A model generated the notes under the pieces. The model saw only the letters and a program-made list of their open reading frames with translations. It had not been told where the DNA came from and did no database searches. Shown here in pieces: positions 1 through 10,789 of a stretch of 64,000 nt of DNA (the first letter of the stretch is position 1; every line of letters begins with the position of its first letter). This stretch comes from Paraphaeosphaeria minitans (Eukaryota; Ascomycota; Dothideomycetes; Pleosporales; Didymosphaeriaceae): contig WJXW01000001.1 in assembly GCA_015832175.1 (NCBI GenBank), forward strand, positions 186,001 through 250,000, written 5' to 3'. A program made the translations under genes and the position numbers.

Positions 1-462
1 GGTAAGCGTCTTCACTACCTACCTCAATCCGGCGGCTCCTCGGCGCAACGATACCTAGACCTCGGCATTGGGTGGCGCCTCACATCACGTGGCCCCATCT
101 CTTCCAAGTTCACATGCCCCGGAATAAATCTCTCTCCCTTGCTTCATTCATCACAAAGAGCACGACCTTTGTACCTATCACGCCTTTTTGCCGCTGGTCC
201 GTGAGTCTTGGTTCAGGAGTCGGGTTACCGTGCTTTGCGTATTTCGCCGTGGTGGTTCTGAACTTCCAGCGGTGGGTAGGAGTAAGGACGAGGACAAGAG
301 TGCAGAGTTAGGTGGACGCGAGCAGTGGGCACGGCGACGCTGTCTCTATAGGTATAGACATCGACGGTTTCGTTTGGCTTCATCGTCGGATCGAACCAGC
401 ACGCCCCTCACCCCCGACTCAACGCTTCGCCCGCTCACCCCCCCCCCCCACCACAACCCAAC
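1..462. other. Upstream region of the citrate synthase gene
   Basis: No gene is supported here. The stretch just before the ATG at 463 is CA/CT-rich with a C-run at about 438-448, typical of a fungal leader. No TATA box stands out. Short open frames on both strands lack codon bias and recognisable motifs. Confidence 0.5.
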
Positions 463-2133
463 ATGGCCGTCCACAAAACCACGCCCCGGCAGTCCCTCAC
501 CGTCGTCGACAACCGCACCGGAAAATCCTACGAGCTGCCCATCACGCACAACGCCGTCCTAGCCACCGACATCAAGAAGATAAAAGCCGAGCCCGAGCCC
601 ACGGATGCCGCCGAGGATGAGACGCAGCAGGGCCTCCGCGTCTACGACCCCGCCTACATGAACACGGCGGTCGTCCAGAGCAAGATTACGTACATCAACG
701 GGCTCGAGGGGATCTTGAGGTACCGCGGGTACCCCATCGAGCAGCTCGTTCAGAAGAGCAGTTTCTTGGAGACGGCGTATTTGCTTATTTATGGGGAGTT
801 GCCTACGGAGATGCAGTATGCGGATTGGTACGTATGACCGGGGGGGTTACGGGGGATTGGGTGTTTTTTTCTTCGTTCTTGCTGTGGTCCAGGTCTGAGA
901 ATATCTCGGATGTTTGGTTGCAAAGTCAAGAGTTTGAAACATCCACGCGTACCTACATGGTACCCTCCAATCCGCAACGGTTCTTGCTGACGCTGCAATC
1001 ATGCTAGGCAGAGCGAGGTCAGCCAGCACACGTTCGTGCATACGGATATCGAAGGGCTGCTCAAGAGCTTCCGCTACGACTCCCACCCGATGAGCATGCT
1101 GACAGCGGGATTCGCCGCCCTGGGCGCCTTTGCGCCCGAGGCGAACCCCTCGTTGCGCGGCCAGAAGCTGTTCACAGCAGCAGCGAGCGGCGACATGGAC
1201 AGCCTGAAGGTGCTCGACAAGCAGATCCTCCGGATCCTAGGCAAAGCGCCGACGCTCGCAGCAGCAGCGTACCGCATGCGGCAGGGCCGTCCGTTCAACC
1301 GCCCCGCGCAGGGCCTCTCGTACACGGGCAACTTCCTGCACCTCCTCGACACGCTGGGCGACGCGGCGACGCCGTACGCGCCGCACCCCGTGCTCGAGCA
1401 CGCCCTCGACGCCCTCTTCGTCATCCACGCCGACCACGAAGTAAACTGCTCCACGGCCACCGTCCTGCAGGTCGGCTCCTCCCTCGTAGACCCCTACTCC
1501 GTCGTCGCCGCGGGCTGCGCCGCGCTCTACGGCCCCTCGCACGGCGGCGCCTCCGAAAGCGCCATCCGCATGCTCATGGAGATCGGCAGCCCCGCCAACG
1601 TGCCCGCCTTCATGCGCGACGTCGAAGCCCGCAAGCGCGTCCTCGTCGGCTTCGGCCACCGCGTGTACAAGAACGTCGACCCACGCTCGACAGCGATCCG
1701 CCACCTCGCCGACGCCGTGTTCGCAGTCACAGGGCGCAACGCTCTGCTCGACACGGCGCTGGAGCTGGCCCGGTACGCGGGCGAGAGCGCCTTCATGCGC
1801 GCCCGCAATCTGTATCCCAACGTCGACTTCTACTCCGGGCTCATCTACCAGGCCATGGGTTTCCCGCTCGATTTCTACCCCGTGCTGTTCGCGGTGCCGC
1901 GGTGCGTGGGCTGGCTCGCGCACTGGCGCCAGCAGATGCTCGCGCCGGGGGGCGTCAAGATATGGCGGCCGCGGCAGCTGTACGTGGGGAGTGGGGAGCG
2001 CGAGTACGTCGAGGTGGGGGCGCGGGCGCGGAAGGCGAACGCGACGGTGTTTGATGCGCCGGTGCGGGTGAACCACGGGGGGGACAGCAAGAGGAGTTTG
2101 CTCGCGGCCGGGCGGGCCCGAGCGAGGTTGTAG
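463..2133 (+). CDS. Citrate synthase, non-mitochondrial (peroxisomal/bacterial) type
   Basis: Condenses acetyl-CoA with oxaloacetate to citrate. Two exons, 463-827 and 1008-2133, with intron 828-1007 (gtacgt...ctag) splitting a Trp codon; product 496 aa. The block [10 protein letters not shown] (about residue 262) resembles bacterial and plant peroxisomal enzymes rather than the mitochondrial form. The [13 protein letters not shown] block carries the catalytic His (about 339), and NVDFYSG holds the catalytic Asp (about 385). The N-terminus ([11 protein letters not shown]) is not an amphipathic mitochondrial presequence. The protein ends in Ala-Arg-Leu, a plausible variant of the PTS1 peroxisomal signal, so I infer a peroxisomal or cytosolic enzyme feeding the glyoxylate cycle or citrate export. 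A 2-methylcitrate synthase activity cannot be excluded from sequence alone. Confidence 0.93.
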
Positions 2134-2441
2134 CGTGTGGGATTGTGTTTGTAGTACTGTGTCGATATTTCAACGTGGGAGAGGGTTTGGAGCCGTGTGT
2201 CGACGAGTGCGTTTGCCCGGTACCCGTTGCGTGTTTCCTGGTCAGATTGGAAAATGGGGTTTGAAGACTGACTACCTACCTACCGTAGCGGCAAGACCCA
2301 GGAGAAAGATGAAATCCCACGCGGGTTTTGGTTTTCCGCAAAAGCAAGCACAACCTACCTTAGGTAGTCTACCCCATCCACGTTCCATCATCTCCCCTCC
2401 CACCACCAAACGCCAAACACCAAAAAAAAATGTGAAGATTG

Positions 2442-2510
2442 TATATAACCCCCTCCTTCTCCTTCCCATCAACCTCAACATCAAAACTCACACAATCACA
2501 CACACGAGAA
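2442..2510 (+). promoter_or_regulatory. TATA box with pyrimidine-rich leader, no gene downstream
   Basis: TATATAA at 2442-2448 is followed by a run of about 25 pyrimidine-rich bases and then a CA-rich stretch, the usual shape of a strong fungal promoter and 5' leader. The first ATG (2534) opens a frame of only 17 codons. It could drive a non-coding transcript or be a relic. Function is inference. Confidence 0.3.
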
Positions 2511-2628
2511 AGAACAGGTAGTCCAGCATCACGATGCTCGCCACATCCCAGCGCGTGTGGGGATCGATTAGACTGCCCTCTACCTCTTGCGAACCCTAAT
2601 TATCATCTACTACTACGTACCATGCCCT

Positions 2629-2652
2629 TACCGTACCGTACCGTACCGTACC
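2629..2652. repeat. (CCGTA)n microsatellite
   Basis: Four to five perfect copies of CCGTA. The same pentamer recurs near 34,660-34,756, and a short copy lies near 22,510. Confidence 0.85.
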
Positions 2653-3155
2653 CGACATCACATTCCCAACCCGTCCATTATTCGCGTTTGGGAAAACCAG
2701 GTAGCTGCCGGATCCTCCCATCTGGACCGTGGCAACACAGAAAAAGAAAGAGGGGAGAACCCCCCCAAAAAATAAGAATTTAACAACAAGAGGGGTATCT
2801 CGAACCCGATTCCGGCCCAACCGTCGCCAAAGGTACGCCGTAAAGTAAAAAAAAAAAAACGAAAGGAAACGGAGCGTAGCGCAACCGCACAAACCGCTAC
2901 GCAAGTCCAACACCAACACATTTTGCAAACACATAACACTGCCAAAGAACATTCGAGTCTTGGGATCCGAAATCCCACGGAGAAAGATGAGTAGAGCGGT
3001 ACGTCAGTGCGAGTATGATGCTCGGGGACCCGTCCCTCTCAGCGATCGCCGGCGCCACCCAGTCAAACTCCGCCATCAGCACGGGGTCGACGTCGAGATC
3101 CGCCTCCCACTACAGAGGGGACCACGCCGCGGAGGAACCCAAAGTGCTTGGCATC

Positions 3156-4899
3156 TCACTCCGATTTGTCTGAACTCGCAGTCCCGTCCGGGGGCCGTGT
3201 CCGTCGCGCAGCGTGTGGCGACAGAAGCTCAGGTTGCTGCTCAGCCGGCACCGCGTTCGCACTTTCTGGCCTGGGACCAGCGGACCGCGGGGACGGAGGC
3301 GAGATCTGGATTCTTGGAGCGGGTGGTTGGGATGCTTGCCCGAAAAGCGACTTGTACCAGGGACTGTTGACATCGCCACACCGTGGCCCGAGTTGGCGTT
3401 CAGTTGGTGGAGGTGGACAGGTGCAGTCATCTCCACATGTACACCGTGATAATGGAGGAGGCGGGTCCGAGGGAGTACGAAGACGTCTTCTTCTCATAGA
3501 TGGCAGAGGGAGGGTGCTAAACTGAGACCGAGGACGTGTCCGTGTACGTGCACAATCCCATTGTGATGGTTCGGCAGGCGAATCTCCAGCAGTCCACGGT
3601 GATGCTTTACGCAGAATAGCAGTTACCGGTGGCGAATCTCCAGCAGTTGACAGTGACGCTTTACGCAGACTAGCAGCTACCGGTGGCGAAAGCGACCCAG
3701 GTGTCCGCACGGCTGGACTTGGGGCAGATTCGAATAACAATTCGTATAATACGGACCGATGAGCAGGCATCGGCAATATGGACCGCTGAGATGGCTGCAA
3801 AGCCGATCGTGGAGTGCGCGTCCGTGAGATGTTTTGTGGAGCATGCGTGGGGGGTACCGACGGCTGGGCCTGTGTTTGTGGTATTTGCTGCTGATCAGGG
3901 GGGTATGCCATGAATTTGTGGCCAGGATATTGCTCAGCCGGTATTTGTTGACTTTGTGACGTGTAATGCTGGGTATAGGGACTTGGTATAAGCCCCGCTT
4001 CACTTGCGTCTGCAATGGGCTGCTGACCAGGCAATTGATGTAGCAGTGGACCAAGCGTATGTGGTAGCGATTTCTGAGCAGAGAGTTGTGGTATGTTTAG
4101 CGGTTCAGGCACCCGCATCTGCCGAGAAGAAGTAGGTATCGCGGATTGCCTAAAGTAGGGATATAAAGTCAGTGTGAGTTAAGACAGGATGCCATGTCTC
4201 GACTCAACGCGAAAGGCAGGACGCATGGCGTTTGCACCCGGTGTGGTTTACTTACTGTGCAGCTGTTGCCGGTCGTTGCGGAGAAAACCGAACAAATGGC
4301 CTTGTTGGCCGAAAATATCCTGGTGCCAACGGGCCGACGCCCTCAGAAAGACGGGCGGCATTTCGCACTTTCATTTCTTCGAGGATTTTGATCGACTCCA
4401 TCAGGGAGTCGGGGCTGTATTTAGATCCCCCCAATTTCCATCCCATCGTTTGTTTCTCTGCAGGGTGAATGAACTTTTCGGCTTTCTGTTTAGCAGTAGA
4501 CCAATCCAACGGTGTTCTCCTTGGAGCATCAGGTTTCTGACTGGTCGGTACTCTCGGTAGATATATTTCTAGTGGTCTCGGTGGCGATTGACGCCGTGGT
4601 GGGATACTTGGCGTTGACTTGGGCCTGCTCGTCGAAGGGGGCTCCTCTCGATGCGATGCACGTGTTGAGGGGCCAGCCTCGGATGACAGGCCAGCAACAC
4701 CTTTACCTTTATCAAGCCGTCTTGGTCTAGGCGAACTGCACTCAGTGAAGCCAGCGTCGGACCGCGGAGGGAGACATTGGGCGGGGCCTCCAATAGTTCT
4801 CAGCCTACCTCGACGATAGGGTTCACGCGGAGGTGGCGAAGGAGTTCGCTCCCTGGACGATGCTGGAGACGACCCCTGGTCTTGTCCCCGGCGGCACAT
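3156..4899 (-). CDS. Proline/serine-rich disordered protein, function unknown
   Basis: Not recognised. Two exons, 4899-4256 and 4149-3156, with intron 4255-4150 (gtaagt...tttag) joining in phase 2; 545 aa from the first ATG. Composition is Pro, Ser, Arg and Gln rich throughout with no transmembrane segment. The only ordered-looking stretch is about residues 130-190 (DWSTAKQKAEKFIHP ... SLMESIKILEEMKVRNA), probably helical. The second exon contains a duplicated segment of about 20 aa (core LRKAS-x-x-TAGDSP) encoded by two near-identical DNA copies at about 3580-3690. The start is uncertain: the frame is open upstream of 4899 to the stop codon of the neighbouring ubiquitin-domain gene at 5056, and that extension looks protein-like. 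The 3' end may also differ, because a gtgaga donor overlaps the stop at 3156. Confidence 0.6.
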
Positions 4900-5055
4900 G
4901 TTCCGGGTGATCCAAGGCAAGCAGTAGCTCCGCAGCGAATAGTAACTGCTGTAACCGACTTCATCTGGGCGGCGGAACTTCCAATCGAGCGACCAGATGA
5001 CGTCCTCGCCCGTCTTGGTGGGGCCGCGAAAGGTTCGTAGTGGTTCAATGAGGGG
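4900..5055 (-). other. Open in-frame extension between two minus-strand genes
   Basis: Reading from the TAG at 5058-5056, the same frame stays open for 52 codons up to the first ATG (4899) of the proline-rich gene, then on to the intron at 4255. The residues look like real protein (EDVIWSLDWKFRRPDEVGY, rich in Trp and Tyr). Three explanations are possible: a longer downstream protein with an unseen first exon, readthrough, or a small intron (5067-5014, 54 bp) that removes the stop and fuses the two genes. Confidence 0.4.
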
Positions 5056-6235
5056 CTACTCAAATACCATTGCGACCAATACGTGTTTAGCGTCGTAGTT
5101 CCAGAAGGGGTGCGATTCAAGAGGTTGGTTTTCCCCGAAGATCTTGCCGCCGTAGACAACGCGGATGGTCATGAATGGACCCAGCTGCGCAAAAAGTTAG
5201 CTCGAGTTGCGTTGGCTCCTCTTTCGACGTCTCGCGCTCTTCGTAGCGCGTGGGCCAGGATCGATGGACCTACCCCAGCCTTCGCTTTCAACTTCGTGAC
5301 CAGACTCCCGACACGCTCTCCCTTTCTGGCGTCGATCCTGTAATCCTTGCCGGTGGAGCTCAGCCTGCACAGAACTTTGACCTCTCCCCCCAGCTCTTCG
5401 ACCTCCACCTCTTTCCCGTCATCCTCGCCGACACTGCCAGCCTCCTCTTTGAGATCCTCCTCTTCCACGAGACCGTCAGGCTCAATTACAATCCATTCGG
5501 GCACCTTGTACCATTCACCACGGTTGTCAAATATCCCCCGCCACAGCATGCCATTCGGACAGGTGCACTCGGTCGCGTCCAGGAGCACCTGAGCTTCCCG
5601 TACGTCGCCAGCTTGCAGAGATTGGACCATGCTCCGCAATGCAGCCCAGATGTCGGCGGACCCTGTGGTGCGCGTATCCCACCAGTCGTTGCGCTCTTTC
5701 TCAAGCCGTTGGCGAGTCCATTGTCCGCTCATACTCTGGCCGAGCGGCGGGACATGGTTTCTGTGACTGCCCACGGTGGGCGAAGCGAGCGTCTTAGGCA
5801 GCTTTGAGCGGTGCGCCGGGTCGATGGGCTTGATGGGTATGTTCGGCCTGTTCTCGGCCACAGGTTGCGAGGCCGAGCCCCGAGGTGAAGTTACAGCGGA
5901 GGCACTAGGCGGCGTGGGGTTGTTGATGTTGCGCTGCGAAGCGCTGGGTTGGTTGGCGAGGGCGTCGTCACTGTCGGGGCGGGAGAAACAGCAACCCTAG
6001 GAGAGTGTTAGCCAGAGCTTGCAGAGGTTTGGGCGATGTGTCGCGAGTCTATGGTAGCACAAGGGGGTGCGCGCGGAAACGCTTAAGTGGCCCTGAGCTT
6101 GTCGATGTCTCGGGAACAAGGCCTGCGTGCAGTAGGTAGCAGGTCCACTCGCGCGCCCGCGTCCTTGGATGTCTCGCAGTGCAAGACAAGCCCATGCACC
6201 CTAGACACTGGAGGGGGGCGAAGCTCACTCACCAT
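5056..6235 (-). CDS. Ubiquitin domain-containing protein, UBTD/DC-UbP type
   Basis: Three exons: 6235-6233 (only the ATG), 5996-5274 and 5184-5056; introns are 236 bp and 89 bp; product 284 aa. Splicing yields an N-terminus MGCCFSRP, a good N-myristoylation plus palmitoylation signal like the Met-Gly-Asn-Cys start of animal UBTD1. Residues about 90-175 match the DC-UbP/UBTD N-terminal domain (WWDTRTTGSADIWAALR, AQVLLDA, CPNGMLW, GEWYKVPEW). An acidic linker follows, then a C-terminal ubiquitin-like domain (about 205-284) starting KVLCRLSSTGKDYRI and ending YGGKIFGENQPLESHPFWNY. There is no terminal Gly-Gly, so it is not a conjugatable modifier. UBTD proteins interact with ubiquitin-conjugating and deubiquitinating enzymes; membrane attachment here is inferred from the N-terminus. 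If the frame continued without the second intron it would end at 5169 and lose half of the ubiquitin fold. Confidence 0.88.
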
Positions 6236-6358
6236 GATTCCACGTCGGCGTCGGCCAAAGAATGCGCGCGCACACGACGCAAACGAAAGGCTCTGCTACG
6301 GCCGATGAATACACATGAGAAGCAATGTAGGAGCAAAGGCGCGCGCAAATGCAAGAAT

Positions 6359-6457
6359 AGCGACGGCCCCCGAAGAGCGTGAAGAAGAAATAGCGACGGC
6401 CCCCGAAGAGCGTGAAGAAGAAATAGCGACGGCCCCCGAAGAGCGTGACGAAAAAGA
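6359..6457. repeat. 33-bp minisatellite, 3 copies
   Basis: Two perfect copies and one slightly diverged copy of a 33-bp unit. The length is a multiple of three, so plus-strand translation gives a repeated IATAPEEREEE, but no gene model supports translation. Confidence 0.9.
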
Positions 6458-6659
6458 GAAGAAGAGGAGAGACAACTCAACTCAGGCTGCGCACCTCTGC
6501 TGCGGGGAAGCTCCCTCCAGCTTCTGGGCGAGGTGAATAGACTAGGTAATAGGAAGGAGCATCTATGGACGGGCAGGCGCGACCGACCAGGATAGGTACC
6601 TACTAATTAGACTAGACTACCGCACCTGGTCTAGCATCTCCTGTGTACGCACTGGCACC

Positions 6660-6786
6660 AACACCATCATCACCACCACCACCACCACCACCACCACCAG
6701 CCAGAGGGGGAGAAGCCGCACTCCTCTGGTACCTTGGAGGTAGTCCGGTCTGGTCTGGTCTGGTCTGGTCTGGTCTGGTCTGGTCT
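6660..6786. repeat. CAC and GGTCT microsatellites
   Basis: About 40 bp of CAC/CCA triplets (6660-6700) and eight copies of GGTCT (6747-6786), separated by unique sequence. Confidence 0.9.
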
Positions 6787-7700
6787 CGTCTGCCTGTGCC
6801 TCGTCCTCTGCCTCGTCCTCTCCTCACACGAGCGAGCCACGGCAGACGCTGGAACCCTCGATCCAGACGCCCGCTAGACTACCTACCTAGACCAATGCAA
6901 ACGCCCGCTCCAGTCGAAGTGGCGCGACCTTGCGTGACAAGATACATGTCAGGCTATCAAATGCACAGTCCGCCAGTCATGCTATCAAATGCACTGTTGT
7001 CAGCTGGACTAGTCGTGAGAACACACTAAACCTACCTGGCAAATGCATGACCCGCTTGCCCACGACTTGCGGGACGCGACCCCCACGACCCGTCGCGTTG
7101 CCTGGGTGCATCATGATGCCTACACTCGGCACCACACCAACCACGCACCGTCCATCACGGCCAGACCCATCATGTGCAACAAAAACAGCATCCATTTTCT
7201 ATTAGAGATTATTGGGTTCGTGGTGCCCTAGTGGCCGCTCGTGCTCGCCTCATAAGACTGCACGCAGGGTATCAAGGGTATTGCGCGATAAACGACCATG
7301 GTAAACGACAGCCAGAACCAAACAGACATTGGTATCAAAAAGGAGATGAAACAAGTGCAGAGTGGTATCAATCTAGACAAAAAAGTCGTGGACATGACCA
7401 CCGCATAGGCAACACACACACACATGATCTTTCCAACCAAACATGTCGATGCCGCAGCCAGATCTTGTTCCACAACGAGAACGAGCGAACATGAGTTGGT
7501 CGAATGGGAGCCGGGTATATAGGAAAAGAAATGTGCAGGGGGAGCGCGGTCCCAGACTGGCACCGAGGTGGAGTCCGGGGGGTATTTCGGGGGGAGGAGA
7601 GGGAGAGGCGTGCGGTCAAACAAGCGAGGAGCGCTTGACTTGCTTTTCCGTCATTCCATCATGGCTGTCGTGGACGTATGAGGGATCTTCCCACCATACT

Positions 7701-9903
7701 TTATGCAGTGGCAGAGACCTGCGGCGTGCTTTTGGAGTCCTGCCCTACTGCGACAGCCTCCGGAGCGACGTCGCCAATGGTGGCGGGCTCCGTGGCAGTG
7801 ACAGCAGGGACATCGGTGGTGGCCTTGGTCTCCTCGGCGATGGGAGCGACCTCGGTCTTCTCCTCCTTGGGCTCCGTGGCCTCCTCAACCTTGGCGGCGG
7901 GGGTGGTCTCCTTCTCCTTCTTGGGCTTGCCGGCCTTGCTGGCCGCGCGGAAAAGACCGCCGAAGCCGCCCTTACCCTCACCCTCCTTCTTGCTGCCGAG
8001 GGCACCGAAAATGGAGCCACGCTTCTTCTCCTTGGTGGCAGGCGCCGTGGTAGCAGTCTCGGTGGGAGGCTCGGCAGCAGTCGCCTCCTCCTTGGGAGCG
8101 TCCGTCACGGGCTCAACAGGAGCGGGGGTCTCGTCAATCTTGGGAGCCTCCTCAGTCTTGGGGAACTCGGGGGCCTTCTCGCTGGCAGGAGACTTGACCT
8201 TCTCCTTGTTGCCGAGGAACTTGCCGAAAGAGAACGACTTGCTCTCCTTGTGGGGAGTGGTGGCAGCAGGCTTGGTCTCCTTGGGCTCCTCGAGCTTCAG
8301 GGCCTCGGTGGTGCTTTCGAGAGGAGCGGCCTCAACGGGAGCGACCGGAGGAAGGACGGGAGCAGTCTCACTGGTCGCAGGCTCATCGAGCTTTGGCGCT
8401 TCGGCAGCAGCCTCAGAATCCTTGGCGGGGACAGCGGGGACAAGGTCGGCCTCCTTCTTCTCGTGCGTAGGGCTCTTCAACTTCTCGACGAAGTTGCCAA
8501 AGATGGAGCCACGCTTGGTGGGCTTGGGCTTCTCTTCAACCTTCTTCTCCTCGACGGGAACGACCTCCTCGGTCTTCTTCTCCTCGACAGGGGGAATCTC
8601 AGAGGTGATGACGGGAACAGTCACGGGGGCAGCGTCAGAGGCTGTTTTGGATTAGCTTCGACTGTGCAATGGCTGGAGCCGAGAACTCACCCTCAGTGGC
8701 GGGCTCAGCAACGGCAGGCGTAGCCTCGTCGGCCTTCTTCTCTTCGACCTTCTCGTCGGCCTTGTCCTTCTTTCCCAGGAGACCACCAAAGATGGAAGCA
8801 CGCTTTCCACGGGAAACGGAGCGGCTCTTGCTCTTCGCGGCCTTCTTGCGCTTCTTCTCCTCGTCGGAAGAGTTGGAAGAGGAAGATCCGGTGCGGACAG
8901 GGGCAGTGGTCTCCTCACCAACAGCAGCGGTAGAAGCCTCACCCTCCGCGGGCTTGGGCGTAACCTCGGTGCTCTTCTTGGGTGTGGAGCCAGCAGCAAC
9001 GGTAGGAGCTAGCGTAGTGGGCTTACCTGTGGGGCGTGTCAGTGCGCTGCATTACGGGAACAAGCGAATACAACCCGTCTCACGTCGAGACACGATACGA
9101 CGCGTGGAGAGTTGGACGGGAAAGTAAAGTTGCAAAACGTACCGAGCTTGGAGAGCTCCTCCTTGTAGGACTCTTTGGCGATGATGGTGTCCTTGGACGC
9201 CTTGGCCTCCTCGATGGCCTTCTCAACGGCGACGAACCAGCCGTTGCGCTCGGCGGCAGTCTGAGCCTCGAAAGCGTGCTTGCCGCCGTGGAGCTTGAAG
9301 TGGAAAGCTACGGCGCCATCCTTGGCGAGCTCGGTGGCATCGGCCTTGACAAGTCAGCTGACGGTCATCTGATCGTTTTCAAAATGCTTACGAGCTTCAA
9401 GGCACCGGCGGGGGTGGACTTCTCGTCGGCGTGCTTGACGAAGAAGAGCAGTCCCTGGCCGGTGACGCTGGACCAGGCAGCCGTGGGGTGTGCAACCTCG
9501 GCCTTCTCGCCGCGCAGGTAAGCGCTCAGGCTGGAGATGGGAACAGCGGCCTCGTCGCCGAACCAGAAGTACTTCTTGGCGAAGCGGAATGCGCTACGAA
9601 CCGTCAGCTGTCGTGCTACCACGTCGGTCATCGCACTCACTTCTTGAGGCCAGGGGCCTTGTAGCCCAGAGCACCGCTGTAGATGGGCTCAACGGGCTTC
9701 TCCTCCTTCTTTTCGTCGACGGCACCAGCGGCAGTGGCCTCAGCGTCCGTGTTGGGCGTCTCCTCCACGGGAGCAGCGACCTCGACGGGCGTCTCCTCGG
9801 TGGTGGGGCCAACGGTAGGGGCAGCCATGTCGGAAGCGGTGGCCTCTTGGAGCGGGGCAGACTGCTGGGGCTCAACGAGCGGATGCTGAACGGCGGCAGA
9901 CAT
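7701..9903 (-). CDS. PH-domain protein, Meu6-like
   Basis: Five exons: 9903-9641, 9593-9392, 9344-9143, 9026-8691 and 8641-7701; introns 47, 47, 116 and 49 bp, all GT-AG; 647 aa. Residues about 88-210 form a PH-like domain (FRFAKKYFWFGDEAAVP ... FHFKLHGGKHAFEAQTAAERNGWFVAVEKAI) with the terminal-helix Trp expected of PH folds. This arrangement is like S. pombe Meu6 and its filamentous-fungal relatives. The rest is Ala/Glu/Lys/Pro-rich and disordered, with four short repeats of a basic phenylalanine motif (RASIFGGLLGKKD, KRGSIFGNFVEKL, SFSFGKFLGNKE, KRGSIFGALGSKK). These could be lipid- or partner-binding motifs or phosphosites (inference). The antisense strand is also long and open, a shadow of the codon bias. 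Confidence 0.85.
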
Positions 9904-10733
9904 GTTTGCAGATTCGGGGCGTTGGCTTGGGAAATTGCAGATGTAGGGTAGGGCGACGGTGGCACGCGAGGCGAGGGAGCAACGACGTGGGGTGGAGACG
10001 AGGTCGGGTGAATTACAAAAGGTATACGGGAAAAGGAGTGCGCTGTGCCGGCAGGTGGCAGCTTCGGCGGAGAAGGCTCGAATGTGCGGCGAGCAAAGGG
10101 GGAGAGTAGAGAATGAGGGAAGGAACAGCACGCCACGAAAGGGCTGGGAGAGTTTTAAGGTGCGAGGGTTGGTTGCTAGGGGCGCTGCAGGGATGTACCG
10201 AAATTTGTCTTTGGCAGCACGTCCATTGCAGCCGCCGCAGACCCGCTCGCTGTATCACGCCTGGCCCTGGCGCCGTCGAATGAAGGCGACTGAACTGCGT
10301 TATGCACTGCGCGGGCCCGCTGAAACATGCATAGCCGGCTTTTTCACCAGCGGTCCAGCGGGCGCCCTGGCCAGCCTTGTTGAGTCTTGACTTGGGCGCG
10401 GTGACGACAAGACAAGAAAAAGTCGGAAGAACAAGAACGAGAACAAGAACAAGAACAAGAACAAGACCAAAACCGACACCGAGACCTGACACCGAGACGC
10501 ATCCTGCCTCCTGCACCCATGCGGTAGATATTTAGAGAGCTGATAACACGTCGTCGCACTTGATCGCCTGACCTTCCCCTCGGCGCCCATGCAACGGTCC
10601 AACCTTTCGTCACCCAGCCAAACGTCCCTTGTCCCGCCTCACGAGACATGGAATTGCCGGAGCGCCTACCATTGGTGGTGTGCTGCCCACCCGCAGCACA
10701 TTGTATCATTCTGCAGAAGGCCTCGCCATCCCA

Positions 10734-10771
10734 TAGGTAGGTAGGTAGGTAGGTAGGTAGGTAGGTAGGTA
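10734..10771. repeat. (TAGG)n microsatellite
   Basis: About nine perfect copies of the 4-bp unit. Shorter tracts of the same unit occur near 2275, 14,080, 14,350, 29,135, 29,713, 51,280 and 56,455, so the motif is dispersed through this genome. Confidence 0.95.
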
Positions 10772-10789
10772 CTTTTGCCTGGCTGGGCG

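Larger units (their letters stand above)
2134..3155. other. Intergenic region with an orphan promoter-like stretch
   Basis: No convincing gene. It holds a TATATAA element (2442-2448), a CT- then CA-rich leader-like stretch to about 2510, a (CCGTA)n microsatellite, an A-run at 2848-2859 and A-rich sequence. On the minus strand about 3109-2897 an open frame reads protein-like (for example AEFDWVAPAIAERDG) and could be a 3' exon of the proline-rich gene that starts at 4899. The available splice sites (donor at 3159, acceptor at 3110) do not join it in that frame. Confidence 0.5.
6236..7700. other. Intergenic region with several simple repeats
   Basis: No gene is supported. It contains a 33-bp minisatellite, a CAC microsatellite and a (GGTCT)n microsatellite, listed separately. 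Between 6,850 and 7,680 I see nothing beyond short chance frames; this part includes the 3' flank of the PH-domain gene that ends at 7701. Confidence 0.5.

Noticed and set aside
2439..2783. 114-codon plus-strand frame after the orphan TATA box
   Set aside because: Low-complexity Ser/Pro/Thr content and it begins inside the TATA element, so it cannot be that promoter's product.
7443..8723. 426-codon plus-strand frame, Gly/Leu-rich
   Set aside because: Antisense to the Meu6-like exon; its composition is the complement of the Ala/Glu/Lys codons, and the minus strand has PH domain, introns and motifs.
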